Assembly: GCA_016205045.1 (NCBI GenBank) | Contig: JACQJM010000032.1 | Location: 1 to 8,372 of the forward strand | From: Elusimicrobiota bacterium | GTDB lineage: Bacteria > Elusimicrobiota > Elusimicrobia > JACQJN01 | Direction of reading: 5' to 3' | DNA length: 8,372 nucleotides | Shown here: positions 1 through 6,017 of the stretch, piece by piece | How the letters are laid out: each line of letters opens with the position of its first letter | Numbering within the stretch: position 1 is the first letter of the stretch | Translations under genes and position numbers: made by a program | The notes under the pieces: model-generated | The model's input: only the letters and a program-made list of their open reading frames with translations | Databases searched by the model: none | Told to the model about the DNA's origin: nothing

Positions 1-25
1 TCCCTCATCCCTCATCCCTCATCCC
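1..25. repeat. Heptanucleotide tandem repeat (TCCCTCA)x3
   Basis: Three exact head-to-tail copies of TCCCTCA occupy bases 1-21, followed by a partial fourth copy (TCCC). The array touches the window edge and may be longer. It lies inside the open frame of the sugar permease, just before its first membrane segment. Because the unit is 7 bases, each gain or loss of a copy shifts the frame. Short tandem heptamers of this general kind are known from cyanobacterial genomes (STRR repeats); any relation here is only by analogy. Confidence 0.85.
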
Positions 26-834
26 CTTTTTCCCGCTTATTACTCTGGTCTCTCTGTCTCATCTTCCTGGCTCCTCTTTTTTGGATGGTGTCTACGGCCA
101 TTAAAGACCCTTCAGAATTAATGTCGGTTCCCCAAAGATTTTGGCCTCGGCATCCCACACTCGTGAATTTTGTGAAGGCGGTTCAGTCCATCCCTTTTTT
201 CCTTTACTTAAAAAACACGGTGGTAATCGCTTTGGTTTCTTCATTCGGAGTTGTTTTGTCTTGCACCCCGGTGGCTTATGCTTTGGCGCATATAAATTTC
301 CCCAAAAAGAGACTGCTGGAGACCTTGATTTGGTTTACGATGTTCCTGCCCTTTCCCGTAGTGATGGTTCCTTCTTTTCTTGTTTTTGCCAAACTTAAAT
401 GGATCAATACATTTCTTCCTTTGACGGTGCCCCTATTTTTGGGAGGGAGCGCCTACTCCATTCTCATGCTTAAGCAGTTTTTCAGAAAAATCCCCCAAGA
501 ATTAATTGATGCCGCCCGCATGGAAGGAGCCAGTGAATGGAAAATTTTGTGGAGTTTGGTGGTGCCTCTGTCTAAAAATTCTTTGGCGGTTATCTTTCTT
601 TTACATTTTCTTTATTCCTGGAATGATTTTTTGGCGCCGCTTATTTATCTCCAAGATTCCTCTCACTATACCCTCGCTCTAGGGATTCAGATGTATCGTT
701 TGAATAGTTACTATGTCGATTGGTCTTTGCTTATGGCGGCTTCTTGCATCCTGGTTTTGCCCAGTGCGCTCATTTTCTTTTTCGTGCAAAGGACTTTTGT
801 GCAGCAGAATCTATTGGCCGGAATTAAGGGGTGA
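1..834 (+). CDS. Carbohydrate ABC transporter permease, MalG type (5' partial)
   Basis: This is the inner-membrane permease subunit of a binding-protein-dependent sugar importer. The frame is open from base 1, and the first ATG at base 85 lies inside the first membrane segment (RLLLWSLCLIFLAPLFWMVS, where that M is encoded). The true start is therefore upstream of the window. Family signs are the post-TM1 stretch STAIKDPSEL, a run of membrane segments, the cytoplasmic EAA loop (DAARMEGASEWKILWSLVVP) that contacts the ATPase, and the typical GIKG C-terminus. The 277 visible codons nearly fill the usual MalG length of about 270-290. The stop overlaps the next gene in GTGA. In Thermococcus litoralis a malEFG-like trehalose/maltose importer is encoded with treT, so trehalose or a related disaccharide is the likely cargo; that is inferred from context. 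The binding protein, second permease and ATPase are not in view. Confidence 0.9.
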   Translation, partial: SLIPHPSSPFSRLLLWSLCLIFLAPLFWMVSTAIKDPSELMSVPQRFWPRHPTLVNFVKAVQSIPFFLYLKNTVVIALVSSFGVVLSCTPVAYALAHINFPKKRLLETLIWFTMFLPFPVVMVPSFLVFAKLKWINTFLPLTVPLFLGGSAYSILMLKQFFRKIPQELIDAARMEGASEWKILWSLVVPLSKNSLAVIFLLHFLYSWNDFLAPLIYLQDSSHYTLALGIQMYRLNSYYVDWSLLMAASCILVLPSALIFFFVQRTFVQQNLLAGIKG

Positions 835-1631
835 GGTCGAAAAATGTGATGGGGAAAAATTGGAAAGCGTTAAAATCAATTTTTGAGATTGAGATTTCTC
901 GGGGGACTAATTTTCTTCTCGGATTGGACTTTGATGGAACTCTGGCCCCTTTGCGTCGGAGGCATGATTTTTCTGCATTGCCGCCAAGAATGAGGAATCT
1001 GCTTGGGCGGTTGTCCCTTAAACGTTCTTTGACGATCGTTATTGTGAGCGGGAGGAGACTAGAAGATCTAAAGCGGCGGGTGAGAATCCCTCGAATTTAT
1101 TACATCGGCAACCACGGGATGGAAATTCTAGGACCCCAAGGTCTATGGATTCATTCTAGAGCCCCTGTGTGGAAACATACGTTAAAGAGTCTGGTATTTC
1201 CTTTCCATGAAGTTCTAAAACATTTTTCTGGGGCTTACCTCGAAAACAAGGGAATTGCTTTCAGTTTCCACTATCGCGGCCTTTCCAGAGAACTTTCTCC
1301 TTATCTGCTCCGCAGGCGTTTGGCTGATGTTCTTAGACCCCATCGAAAACTATTCAGAATTTTGTCTGGAAAGAAGGTGTGGGAAATTCGATCGAGGGAG
1401 CCTTGGAATAAGGGGAAGGCTCTGTTGAAATTGGCGGGTCAAATTCATGGTTCGAGAAAAATTATTTTAGTGGGAGACGACATTTCAGATGAGGAAGGGT
1501 TTCGGTCGCTGGGCAACCGCGGGGTTACGGTTCGGGTGGGTCCCATGGAAAGAACTTCAGCGCGATTTGAATTTAAAAGTATTAAGGAGGTGGAAACCTT
1601 TTTAATGTTTCTGGACCGACTATGCCATTAA
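831..1631 (+). CDS. otsB: Trehalose-phosphatase-like HAD hydrolase (OtsB family)
   Basis: HAD-superfamily phosphatase resembling OtsB, which converts trehalose 6-phosphate to trehalose in the cytoplasm. Motif I is LDFDGTLAP with nucleophile D33 and acid/base D35 (numbered from the GTG). Motif II is VSGRR near residues 72-76. A cap-region signature YIGNHGMEI sits near 91-99. The EIR and NKGKAL block near 185-198 supplies the motif III lysine, and motif IV is GDDISDEEGF at 215-224 with the Mg-binding aspartates. The length of 266 aa is normal. The GTG at 831 overlaps the permease stop by 4 bases, but GGGGTGAGG at 829-837 is a better-placed ribosome site for GTG 846 or ATG 849, so the protein may be 5-6 residues shorter. 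No OtsA is visible; the partner in this operon is TreT, which needs no phosphatase. The true substrate could therefore be another sugar phosphate. Confidence 0.86.
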   Translation: MRSKNVMGKNWKALKSIFEIEISRGTNFLLGLDFDGTLAPLRRRHDFSALPPRMRNLLGRLSLKRSLTIVIVSGRRLEDLKRRVRIPRIYYIGNHGMEILGPQGLWIHSRAPVWKHTLKSLVFPFHEVLKHFSGAYLENKGIAFSFHYRGLSRELSPYLLRRRLADVLRPHRKLFRILSGKKVWEIRSREPWNKGKALLKLAGQIHGSRKIILVGDDISDEEGFRSLGNRGVTVRVGPMERTSARFEFKSIKEVETFLMFLDRLCH

Positions 1632-2299
1632 GCTGGGTGAGAGCCAAAGAGCCGTTTCGTTTTTTTAGCCGGTTGAGTTTGACCATCATCACTGGAAAAA
1701 AAGTAAAAAATGTCCGCGAACTTTTAGATGAGATTAAGCAAGCCCCGGATGGCGTGATCTACCAGCACACGCACCGTTTTTTGCAGGAGTATCAATATTG
1801 GATCCACGAGCCCCCCAACGATTTCTCTATTTGGGTCAGTCAGGCTTTAAAAAATGAGACCCTGGGGGAAAAGCTGAGCGCCATCGATACGGTTCGATAT
1901 CGTTCTTTGCAGGATTTAAGACAGGCACTCGTCACCACCCTCGAAAAATATTTTAAGCAAGGAGGACAAGATAGGGAGGCCTTGGAGGGAGAAGAATTTT
2001 CTTTATTGCAAACGGTTCGATTTTCTTTGCCCACCACTTACCAGGCCCAGGATCTTTTGGAGTTTCGCGATATTCTAAAAAAAATAAGCCTTTCCAGCCT
2101 TTATTTGCATGTCTTCGAGGCCAGGTTGAGACCTCCTTTGGGCAAGGATGATTTTTCTCACTGGTTGGAAGGAGAATTAGAAGAAAAAGGATTGGCGAAA
2201 CAGATGGCTAAACTAAATCCCTATACCCAAACTTTGGAAGGGCTTCGTCAGGAAATTTTAGCCATGCTGGACAGGAGAATTGCGGAGTTCCATGGCTAG
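1622..2299 (+). CDS. DUF5752-like protein of trehalose operon, with internal duplication
   Basis: A 225-aa soluble protein without signal peptide or membrane segment. From memory it resembles DUF5752 proteins found beside TreT-like glycosyltransferases; I cannot confirm this by search. Visible signs are LTIITGKKVKNVRELLDEI near residues 20-38, YQHTHRFL near 47-54 and NDFSIWVSQAL near 66-76. The two halves look alike: Y-x-H, then DFS-x-W, then a KL-containing stretch, then L-x-x-LRQ recur at about residues 47-110 and 160-219, which suggests an old duplication. No catalytic motif that I recognise is present. The ATG overlaps the otsB stop by 10 bases and the 3' end overlaps treT by 8, so it is almost surely co-translated with both. 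A regulatory or accessory role for the synthase is inference from position only. Confidence 0.75.
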   Translation: MPLSWVRAKEPFRFFSRLSLTIITGKKVKNVRELLDEIKQAPDGVIYQHTHRFLQEYQYWIHEPPNDFSIWVSQALKNETLGEKLSAIDTVRYRSLQDLRQALVTTLEKYFKQGGQDREALEGEEFSLLQTVRFSLPTTYQAQDLLEFRDILKKISLSSLYLHVFEARLRPPLGKDDFSHWLEGELEEKGLAKQMAKLNPYTQTLEGLRQEILAMLDRRIAEFHG

Positions 2300-3512
2300 A
2301 CTGGAGGAGTACCGAGACATTATAGGGCCGCAACTCTTAGAAGAGTTGGAGATGCTGGCCCAGCGCCTTCAGGGCAAGACCATGCTTCACGTGAATTCCA
2401 CGGCGGTGGGTGGGGGTGTCGCGGAGATTTTAAATCGTTTGGTCCCTTTGTGCAACGATCTGGGACTAAAGACGCGCTGGGAAGTGATCAAGGGGGGTGA
2501 AGACTTTTTTGCGGTCACCAAAAAATTTCACAATGCGCTGCATGGAGATGCTCAGATCATTTTGCCTAAGGATTACCAAGTCTATGAGGAAACGGTGGAT
2601 CGCAATCTTTCAGAAATGTCTCTGGAAGCGGATGTTTTCCTCATTCACGATCTTCAGCCAGCCGCCTTAATCAAAAGAAGGAGTAAGGATTCCCGCTGGA
2701 TGTGGCGCTGCCATATCGATCTCTCCCATCCTCAGAAAGAGGTTTGGGATTTTTTGCGGCCTTACATAGAAAAGTATGATGCCTGTGTTTTCTCCGCCCC
2801 TCAATTCTCGCAGAAACTGACTATTCCTCAGGTGCTGATCCCTCCCTCCATTGATCCCTTGAGCGACAAAAATAGAGAGCTGGAGGAGTCGGAAGTTTCC
2901 AAAATTTTGGATCGGTTAAACATCCCTACGGATAAACCCTTGGTCACTCAAATTTCCCGCTTTGACCGTCTTAAGGACCCTTTAGGGGTCATTGAGGCTT
3001 TTCAGGGGATTCGGCCTTATTTTGAAGCCAGACTTCTTTTGGTGGGAGGGTCTGCTGCGGACGACCCTGAAGGGGCCCAGGTCTACCAGGAAGTGGTGGA
3101 AAGGGCGAAAGGAGATGAGAGTATTCTAGTTCTTTCCTTGCCTCCCACAAGCCATCTGGAAATTAATGCCATTCAACGAGCGTCCACCATTATCCTTCAA
3201 AAATCTTTAAAGGAAGGCTTCGGTCTTACCGTAACAGAGGCTCTTTGGAAAGGCAAACCGGTCATCGCTAGCGCAGTGGGAGGGATTTCTCAACAGATCA
3301 TCCATAAACATTCGGGAATTTTGGTGCATTCTATCGAAGGAACCACCTACTGGATCCAGCGTCTTCTTCAGAAACCGGAGTTCGCCAAAAAACTAGGAGA
3401 AAATGGACGCGAGCATGTCCGCAATAACTTTTTGTTGACGCGTCACTTAAGAGATTATCTGCTGCTGTTTCTTTTTGCTCAGACGCGGGAAGATGAGTTT
3501 ATCCGACTTTAA
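2292..3512 (+). CDS. treT: Trehalose glycosyltransferring synthase, TreT-like (GT4)
   Basis: GT-B fold glycosyltransferase that in characterised archaeal homologues makes trehalose reversibly from a nucleoside diphosphate glucose and glucose. Numbered from ATG 2292: MLHVNSTAVGGGVAEIL at 31-47 is the N-terminal signature with the glycine-rich loop. VTKKFHNALHG at 75-85 is also typical of TreT. SRFDRLKDP at 222-230 gives the basic nucleotide-sugar contacts, and EGFGLTVTEAL at 308-318 is the GT4 E-x7-E motif. The 406 aa length matches TreT (about 410). A longer frame starts at TTG 2280, but its only AGGAG (2273-2277) is too close. ATG 2292 has GGAG four bases upstream and begins MARLEEYRDIIGPQ, so I chose ATG. 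The start overlaps the previous gene by 8 bases. The stop overlaps, tail to tail, the stop of the gene on the other strand. Confidence 0.9.
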   Translation: MARLEEYRDIIGPQLLEELEMLAQRLQGKTMLHVNSTAVGGGVAEILNRLVPLCNDLGLKTRWEVIKGGEDFFAVTKKFHNALHGDAQIILPKDYQVYEETVDRNLSEMSLEADVFLIHDLQPAALIKRRSKDSRWMWRCHIDLSHPQKEVWDFLRPYIEKYDACVFSAPQFSQKLTIPQVLIPPSIDPLSDKNRELEESEVSKILDRLNIPTDKPLVTQISRFDRLKDPLGVIEAFQGIRPYFEARLLLVGGSAADDPEGAQVYQEVVERAKGDESILVLSLPPTSHLEINAIQRASTIILQKSLKEGFGLTVTEALWKGKPVIASAVGGISQQIIHKHSGILVHSIEGTTYWIQRLLQKPEFAKKLGENGREHVRNNFLLTRHLRDYLLLFLFAQTREDEFIRL

Positions 3513-3937
3513 TGGCGTTGTAACAGTTTATTGAGGGATTCCGCCACGTCTTTAAGCTCGTCGTTTTTACGGAGAACAATAACTTCCGGAGATTTACCTC
3601 GCAAAGTCTCATCGATGGCTTTTTTGATATGGTAGATGGGACCTGCCAGACGATGGGAATAGAAAAGGCCCAGTAATCCACTGATGCAGAATCCTAAGAT
3701 CCCAGCGATAAATAAAGCTGGAATAGCGATTTCGTGGCGTTTTACGGCTACCGGGTCGGAACCAAGCACATCCTTCACAAAAAAATAGGTTCCTTGGCTC
3801 GATTTGTCCTGATAGATCACAAAGCTTATTGTGATAAGGTAGGTAGCGATGTTGGATAAAAACATCAGAATCCCGCCGTACATAATCATGCGAGTTTGAA
3901 AGCCAGGTTGTATCCAGTACTTTTTTCTTTGAATCAT
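3509..3937 (-). CDS. Small membrane protein with two TM segments and a HAMP domain
   Basis: A 142-aa inner-membrane protein of unknown role. A basic N-terminus (MIQRKKYWIQPGFQTR) precedes TM1 at about residues 17-41. A roughly 30-residue periplasmic loop follows, then TM2 at 72-93 and a HAMP-type linker at 94-142 (SHRLAGPIYHIKKAIDE with P100, then LRKNDELKDVAESLNKLL). HAMP domains normally pass a signal from a membrane sensor to a kinase, cyclase or chemotaxis output, but here the chain ends straight after HAMP with no output domain. It may act by pairing with another HAMP protein, or it may be a remnant; neither can be decided here. The gene lies 31 bp downstream of the secreted-protein gene on the same strand. 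It has an exceptionally strong purine-rich ribosome site made of a GGA repeat, and overlaps treT by 4 bases at the stops. Confidence 0.78.
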   Translation of the reverse strand: MIQRKKYWIQPGFQTRMIMYGGILMFLSNIATYLITISFVIYQDKSSQGTYFFVKDVLGSDPVAVKRHEIAIPALFIAGILGFCISGLLGLFYSHRLAGPIYHIKKAIDETLRGKSPEVIVLRKNDELKDVAESLNKLLQRH

Positions 3938-3941
3938 AAAA

Positions 3942-3960
3942 TCCTCCTCCTCCTCCTCCT
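3942..3960 (-). promoter_or_regulatory. Shine-Dalgarno formed by a trinucleotide run (AGG)6
   Basis: On the minus strand, six AGG units run directly into GATTTT and the ATG at 3937. Any register of the run is a perfect anti-Shine-Dalgarno match, and the proximal copy is correctly spaced. The run lies in the gap between the two minus-strand genes. Copy-number change would extend or shorten the set of overlapping ribosome sites without moving the nearest one. Confidence 0.8.
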
Positions 3961-3968
3961 CAGGTGCG

Positions 3969-4358
3969 TCAACGAGTAATTTTTATCGATTTCATTATTT
4001 TTAATGTGGGGTGGCCCGTTTTTGCGGCCCGGAATAAATAGAAGTAAACCCCCGTTTGTTGTCCTAGAGCTCCTTTCCAAGAATATCGGTAGATGTACTT
4101 TCCTCCGGATGCTTTTGTGGGTTTTTTAAAATCTCTGGTGTGTATGGGGATTAGGTTGAGGCTGTAGATTCTGAGCTCAACGGTATCGGCCAGCTGGGTG
4201 AGTTCTGCATAGAAAGTAGGAGTGACATGGCTGGGGACGGGGTTGGGGTCTACATAGACTTCTCCCCATTCAAAAAAACGAGTAGAGTTGGGAGTTTGAG
4301 GCGTTTGAGCAAAGAGAAGGGAAAGGCTTACGGTCCCTAAGATGGCTGTAGGTGTCAT
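3969..4358 (-). CDS. Secreted protein with FlgD-Ig-like C-terminal domain
   Basis: A 129-aa hypothetical protein, probably exported. A hydrophobic start (about residues 3-17, ending LLFAQ) looks like a signal peptide with cleavage near A17, though it lacks the usual early Lys/Arg. The rest resembles FlgD-Ig-like or C-terminal sorting-type beta domains: VYVDPNPVPS (34-43) in place of the usual YPNPFNP, then VELRIYSLNLIPI (60-72), YRYSWKGALGQQTGVYFYLFRA (split here as YRYSWKG, 90-96, and GVYFYLFRA, 103-111), and a basic end IKITR. Such domains are usually the tail of longer proteins, so a free-standing copy is notable. No close upstream ribosome site exists: AGGAGG at 4376-4381 is 17 bases away and abuts another ATG at 4375 that opens a six-codon frame (MSISEP) ending in ATGA at this start. 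Function unknown. Confidence 0.7.
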   Translation of the reverse strand: MTPTAILGTVSLSLLFAQTPQTPNSTRFFEWGEVYVDPNPVPSHVTPTFYAELTQLADTVELRIYSLNLIPIHTRDFKKPTKASGGKYIYRYSWKGALGQQTGVYFYLFRAAKTGHPTLKIMKSIKITR

Positions 4359-4385
4359 GGTTCGGAAATGCTCATCCTCCTCGTA

Positions 4386-4413
4386 AGTGTAACAGACGGG
4401 ATGGGAATGTCAA
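4386..4413 (-). promoter_or_regulatory. Sigma70-type promoter for the minus-strand pair
   Basis: On the minus strand TTGACA (4413-4408) is a perfect -35 box, followed by a 16-bp spacer and TACACT (4391-4386), four of six matches to TATAAT. Transcription would begin near 4378-4380, about 20 bases before the ATG at 4358, and would cut into the AGGAGG at 4381-4376. It is divergent from the aldehyde dehydrogenase promoter. The start point is predicted, not seen. Confidence 0.6.
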
Positions 4414-4431
4414 GGGAAGGACCCACACCCC

Positions 4432-4449
4432 ACACGATCCAACACGATC
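4432..4449. promoter_or_regulatory. Direct repeat ACACGATC-N2-ACACGATC, candidate operator
   Basis: Two exact 8-bp copies (4432-4439 and 4442-4449) have a 10-bp period, one helical turn, so they face the same side of the DNA. They end where the -35 box of the aldehyde dehydrogenase promoter should be, and that promoter lacks a good -35. This is the usual place for an activator that touches RNA polymerase. The repeat is seen; the regulatory role is inferred. Confidence 0.4.
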
Positions 4450-4467
4450 ATTCCCCTTGAGGCAGTT

Positions 4468-4476
4468 TGCTATAAT
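4468..4476 (+). promoter_or_regulatory. Extended -10 promoter, probably leaderless transcript
   Basis: TGCTATAAT is a consensus extended -10 (TGn-TATAAT). No matching -35 exists at the proper distance (4448-4453 reads TCATTC). TATAAT ends 7 bases before the ATG at 4484, so the predicted first nucleotide falls at or next to the start codon. There is no Shine-Dalgarno in this gap. Confidence 0.65.
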
Positions 4477-4483
4477 CATCCTC

Positions 4484-5920
4484 ATGGAAACAATCTCTCC
4501 TATCGAGAATTCCTCCCTGGAAGAAATAGAACATAAATTCCATAGAACCCGTGAAGCGAGCGAGATTTGGAAGAAGTACCCTCTTTCTGAACGCATAAGG
4601 CTTCTTCGGCTTGTTTGGAATCAAATTTTGAAACGCAAAGAGGATTTGATTGCGGTCCTTCATCAGGAAACGGGAAAACCAGTCGACGAGATCGAAACCA
4701 TAGAAATTGGAGGAATCAATTTTATTTTCAAGTATTTCTCTCGAAATGCTTCTAGAATTTTAAGGGACCAACCGGCTCCCGCTCCGTGGATATTCTTTAA
4801 TAAGAGGGCTTATATCCGCTATGTTCCTAGAGGGGTAGTGGGATTAATTACTCCATGGAATGTCCCCTTATTGACTCCTTTTGGGGATGCCATTCCAGCC
4901 TTAATTGCCGGGAATGCGGTGGTGCTTAAGCCTTCCGAGTGGACCTCTCAAACGGCTCTTTTTATTGAAAGAATGTTTATTTCTTCCGGATTGTTTCCCG
5001 ATGGTCTATTTCGAGTGTTGGTGGGAGATGGCAAGGTGGGTGAAGCTGTCATTGAGCGTTCCGATATGGTGGTTTTTACGGGCTCCACACGAACGGGTAG
5101 AAAGGTGGCCATAAAGGCGGCGGAGCTGCTCAAGCCTGCGGTATTAGAGATGGGAGGGAAGCATCCTATGATTGTTTTAAAAGATGCTTCTCTCCAAAGA
5201 GCGGTGAAAGCAGCGGTGTGGGGAGGCTTGGCTAACTGCGGGCAGTTGTGTGTAGGGGTTGAAAGGATTTTTGTGGAAAATGAGATATATCCTTCTTTTG
5301 TGGATATGGTTCGTCAAGAGGTGCAAACCTTAAGGCAAGGGCTTTCCATAAGCGAGGAAGTTGATTTGGGCCGTCTTATTTTTCCTTCTCAGTTGGAGGT
5401 AATTCGATTGCATCTGGAGGATGCTAAGGAAAAAGGGGCAGAGGTAACGGGGGGGGATATTCTTGATGATAAGAAATTGATGATCCGGCCTGCCGTGGTA
5501 GCCAATGCGCGGCCAGATATGTTGGTGATGCAACAAGAGACCTTTGGGCCCGTACTGCCTATTATGCCGGTCTCTTCTCCGGAGGAGGCTTTGCATCTGG
5601 CGAACCTGAGTCCTTTAGGCCTTTCCGCGAGTATTTGGACTTCGGATATCTCCAAAGCGGAGAACCTGACCCGTCATATTGAGGCGGGGGTTATCGGAAT
5701 TAACGATTTACTTTCTCATTATGTGATTTGTTCTTTGCCCTTCGGCGGTTTCAAGCAAAGCGGTTTTGGGCGCAGACACGGTGAGGAGGGCTTAAGACAG
5801 TTCTGCCAATCTCAATCTGTGTTGATTCATGAATGGCCCTCTCAAGCTCCGGAATTGTGGTGGTTTCCTTACGAACGCTGGAAGACTCGTCTTATTTCCT
5901 TTCTCAACCGATTAGCCTGA
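4484..5920 (+). CDS. NAD(P)-dependent aldehyde dehydrogenase
   Basis: Complete 478-aa member of the aldehyde dehydrogenase superfamily, oxidising an aldehyde to the acid with NAD(P). Visible motifs: GLITPWNVPLLTP with the active-site Asn; LIAGNAVVLKPSEWT, the cofactor-binding Lys segment; FTGSTRTGRKVA, the Rossmann glycine turn; LEMGGKHP with general base E222; GQLC with nucleophile C256; and ETFGPVLPI near the C-terminal third. E222 and C256 are 34 residues apart, as E268 and C302 are in human ALDH2. The HYVICSLPFGGFKQSGFG block and the Trp-rich tail (ELWWFPYERW) suggest the class-3-like or semialdehyde side of the family, but the substrate cannot be named. The frame opens back to GTG 4352, but that would span two promoters, so ATG 4484 is used. 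It stands alone as a one-gene unit, followed by a hairpin-rich gap. Confidence 0.93.
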   Translation: METISPIENSSLEEIEHKFHRTREASEIWKKYPLSERIRLLRLVWNQILKRKEDLIAVLHQETGKPVDEIETIEIGGINFIFKYFSRNASRILRDQPAPAPWIFFNKRAYIRYVPRGVVGLITPWNVPLLTPFGDAIPALIAGNAVVLKPSEWTSQTALFIERMFISSGLFPDGLFRVLVGDGKVGEAVIERSDMVVFTGSTRTGRKVAIKAAELLKPAVLEMGGKHPMIVLKDASLQRAVKAAVWGGLANCGQLCVGVERIFVENEIYPSFVDMVRQEVQTLRQGLSISEEVDLGRLIFPSQLEVIRLHLEDAKEKGAEVTGGDILDDKKLMIRPAVVANARPDMLVMQQETFGPVLPIMPVSSPEEALHLANLSPLGLSASIWTSDISKAENLTRHIEAGVIGINDLLSHYVICSLPFGGFKQSGFGRRHGEEGLRQFCQSQSVLIHEWPSQAPELWWFPYERWKTRLISFLNRLA

Positions 5921-5927
5921 AATCCCC

Positions 5928-5959
5928 AGTCGGACCTTATGTCCCGACTCAAAGAGTCG
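5928..5959. repeat. Overlapping alternative hairpins after the aldehyde dehydrogenase
   Basis: AGTCGGAC (5928-5935) can pair with GTCCCGACT (5941-5949) with one bulged base. Alternatively CGACTC (5945-5950) pairs perfectly with GAGTCG (5954-5959) over an AAA loop. The two helices compete for the same CGACT. There is no T-run after them, so this is not a standard intrinsic terminator, although it lies where the gene's 3' end needs one. Confidence 0.55.
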
Positions 5960-5968
5960 TATAAAAAT

Positions 5969-5994
5969 GTGCCTGCCTGCCGGCAGGCAGGCAC
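5969..5994. repeat. 26-bp perfect palindrome (interspersed-type)
   Basis: GTGCCTGCCTGCC is followed directly by its exact reverse complement with no spacer. The core CCTGCCGGCAGG is a pattern I associate with interspersed palindromes in many uncultivated bacterial genomes, where spurious ORFs contain the string PACRQAG; exactly that string appears in frames here. It could act as a dispersed REP-like element. Whether it is repeated elsewhere in this genome cannot be seen. Confidence 0.8.
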
Positions 5995-6017
5995 CTGGAG
6001 ATTTCGTCGCAAAGCGG

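Noticed and set aside
85..87. ATG 85 as the start of the sugar permease
   Set aside because: It lies inside the first membrane segment; the open frame and the family pattern extend upstream to the window edge.
4352..4483. N-terminal extension of the aldehyde dehydrogenase to GTG 4352
   Set aside because: It would cover both divergent promoters and overlap the opposite gene's start, and its 44 residues do not resemble the family. ATG 4484 gives the normal length.
5945..5994. Intrinsic terminator for the aldehyde dehydrogenase
   Set aside because: Stem-loops are present but no T-tract follows on the plus strand, so the standard definition is not met.
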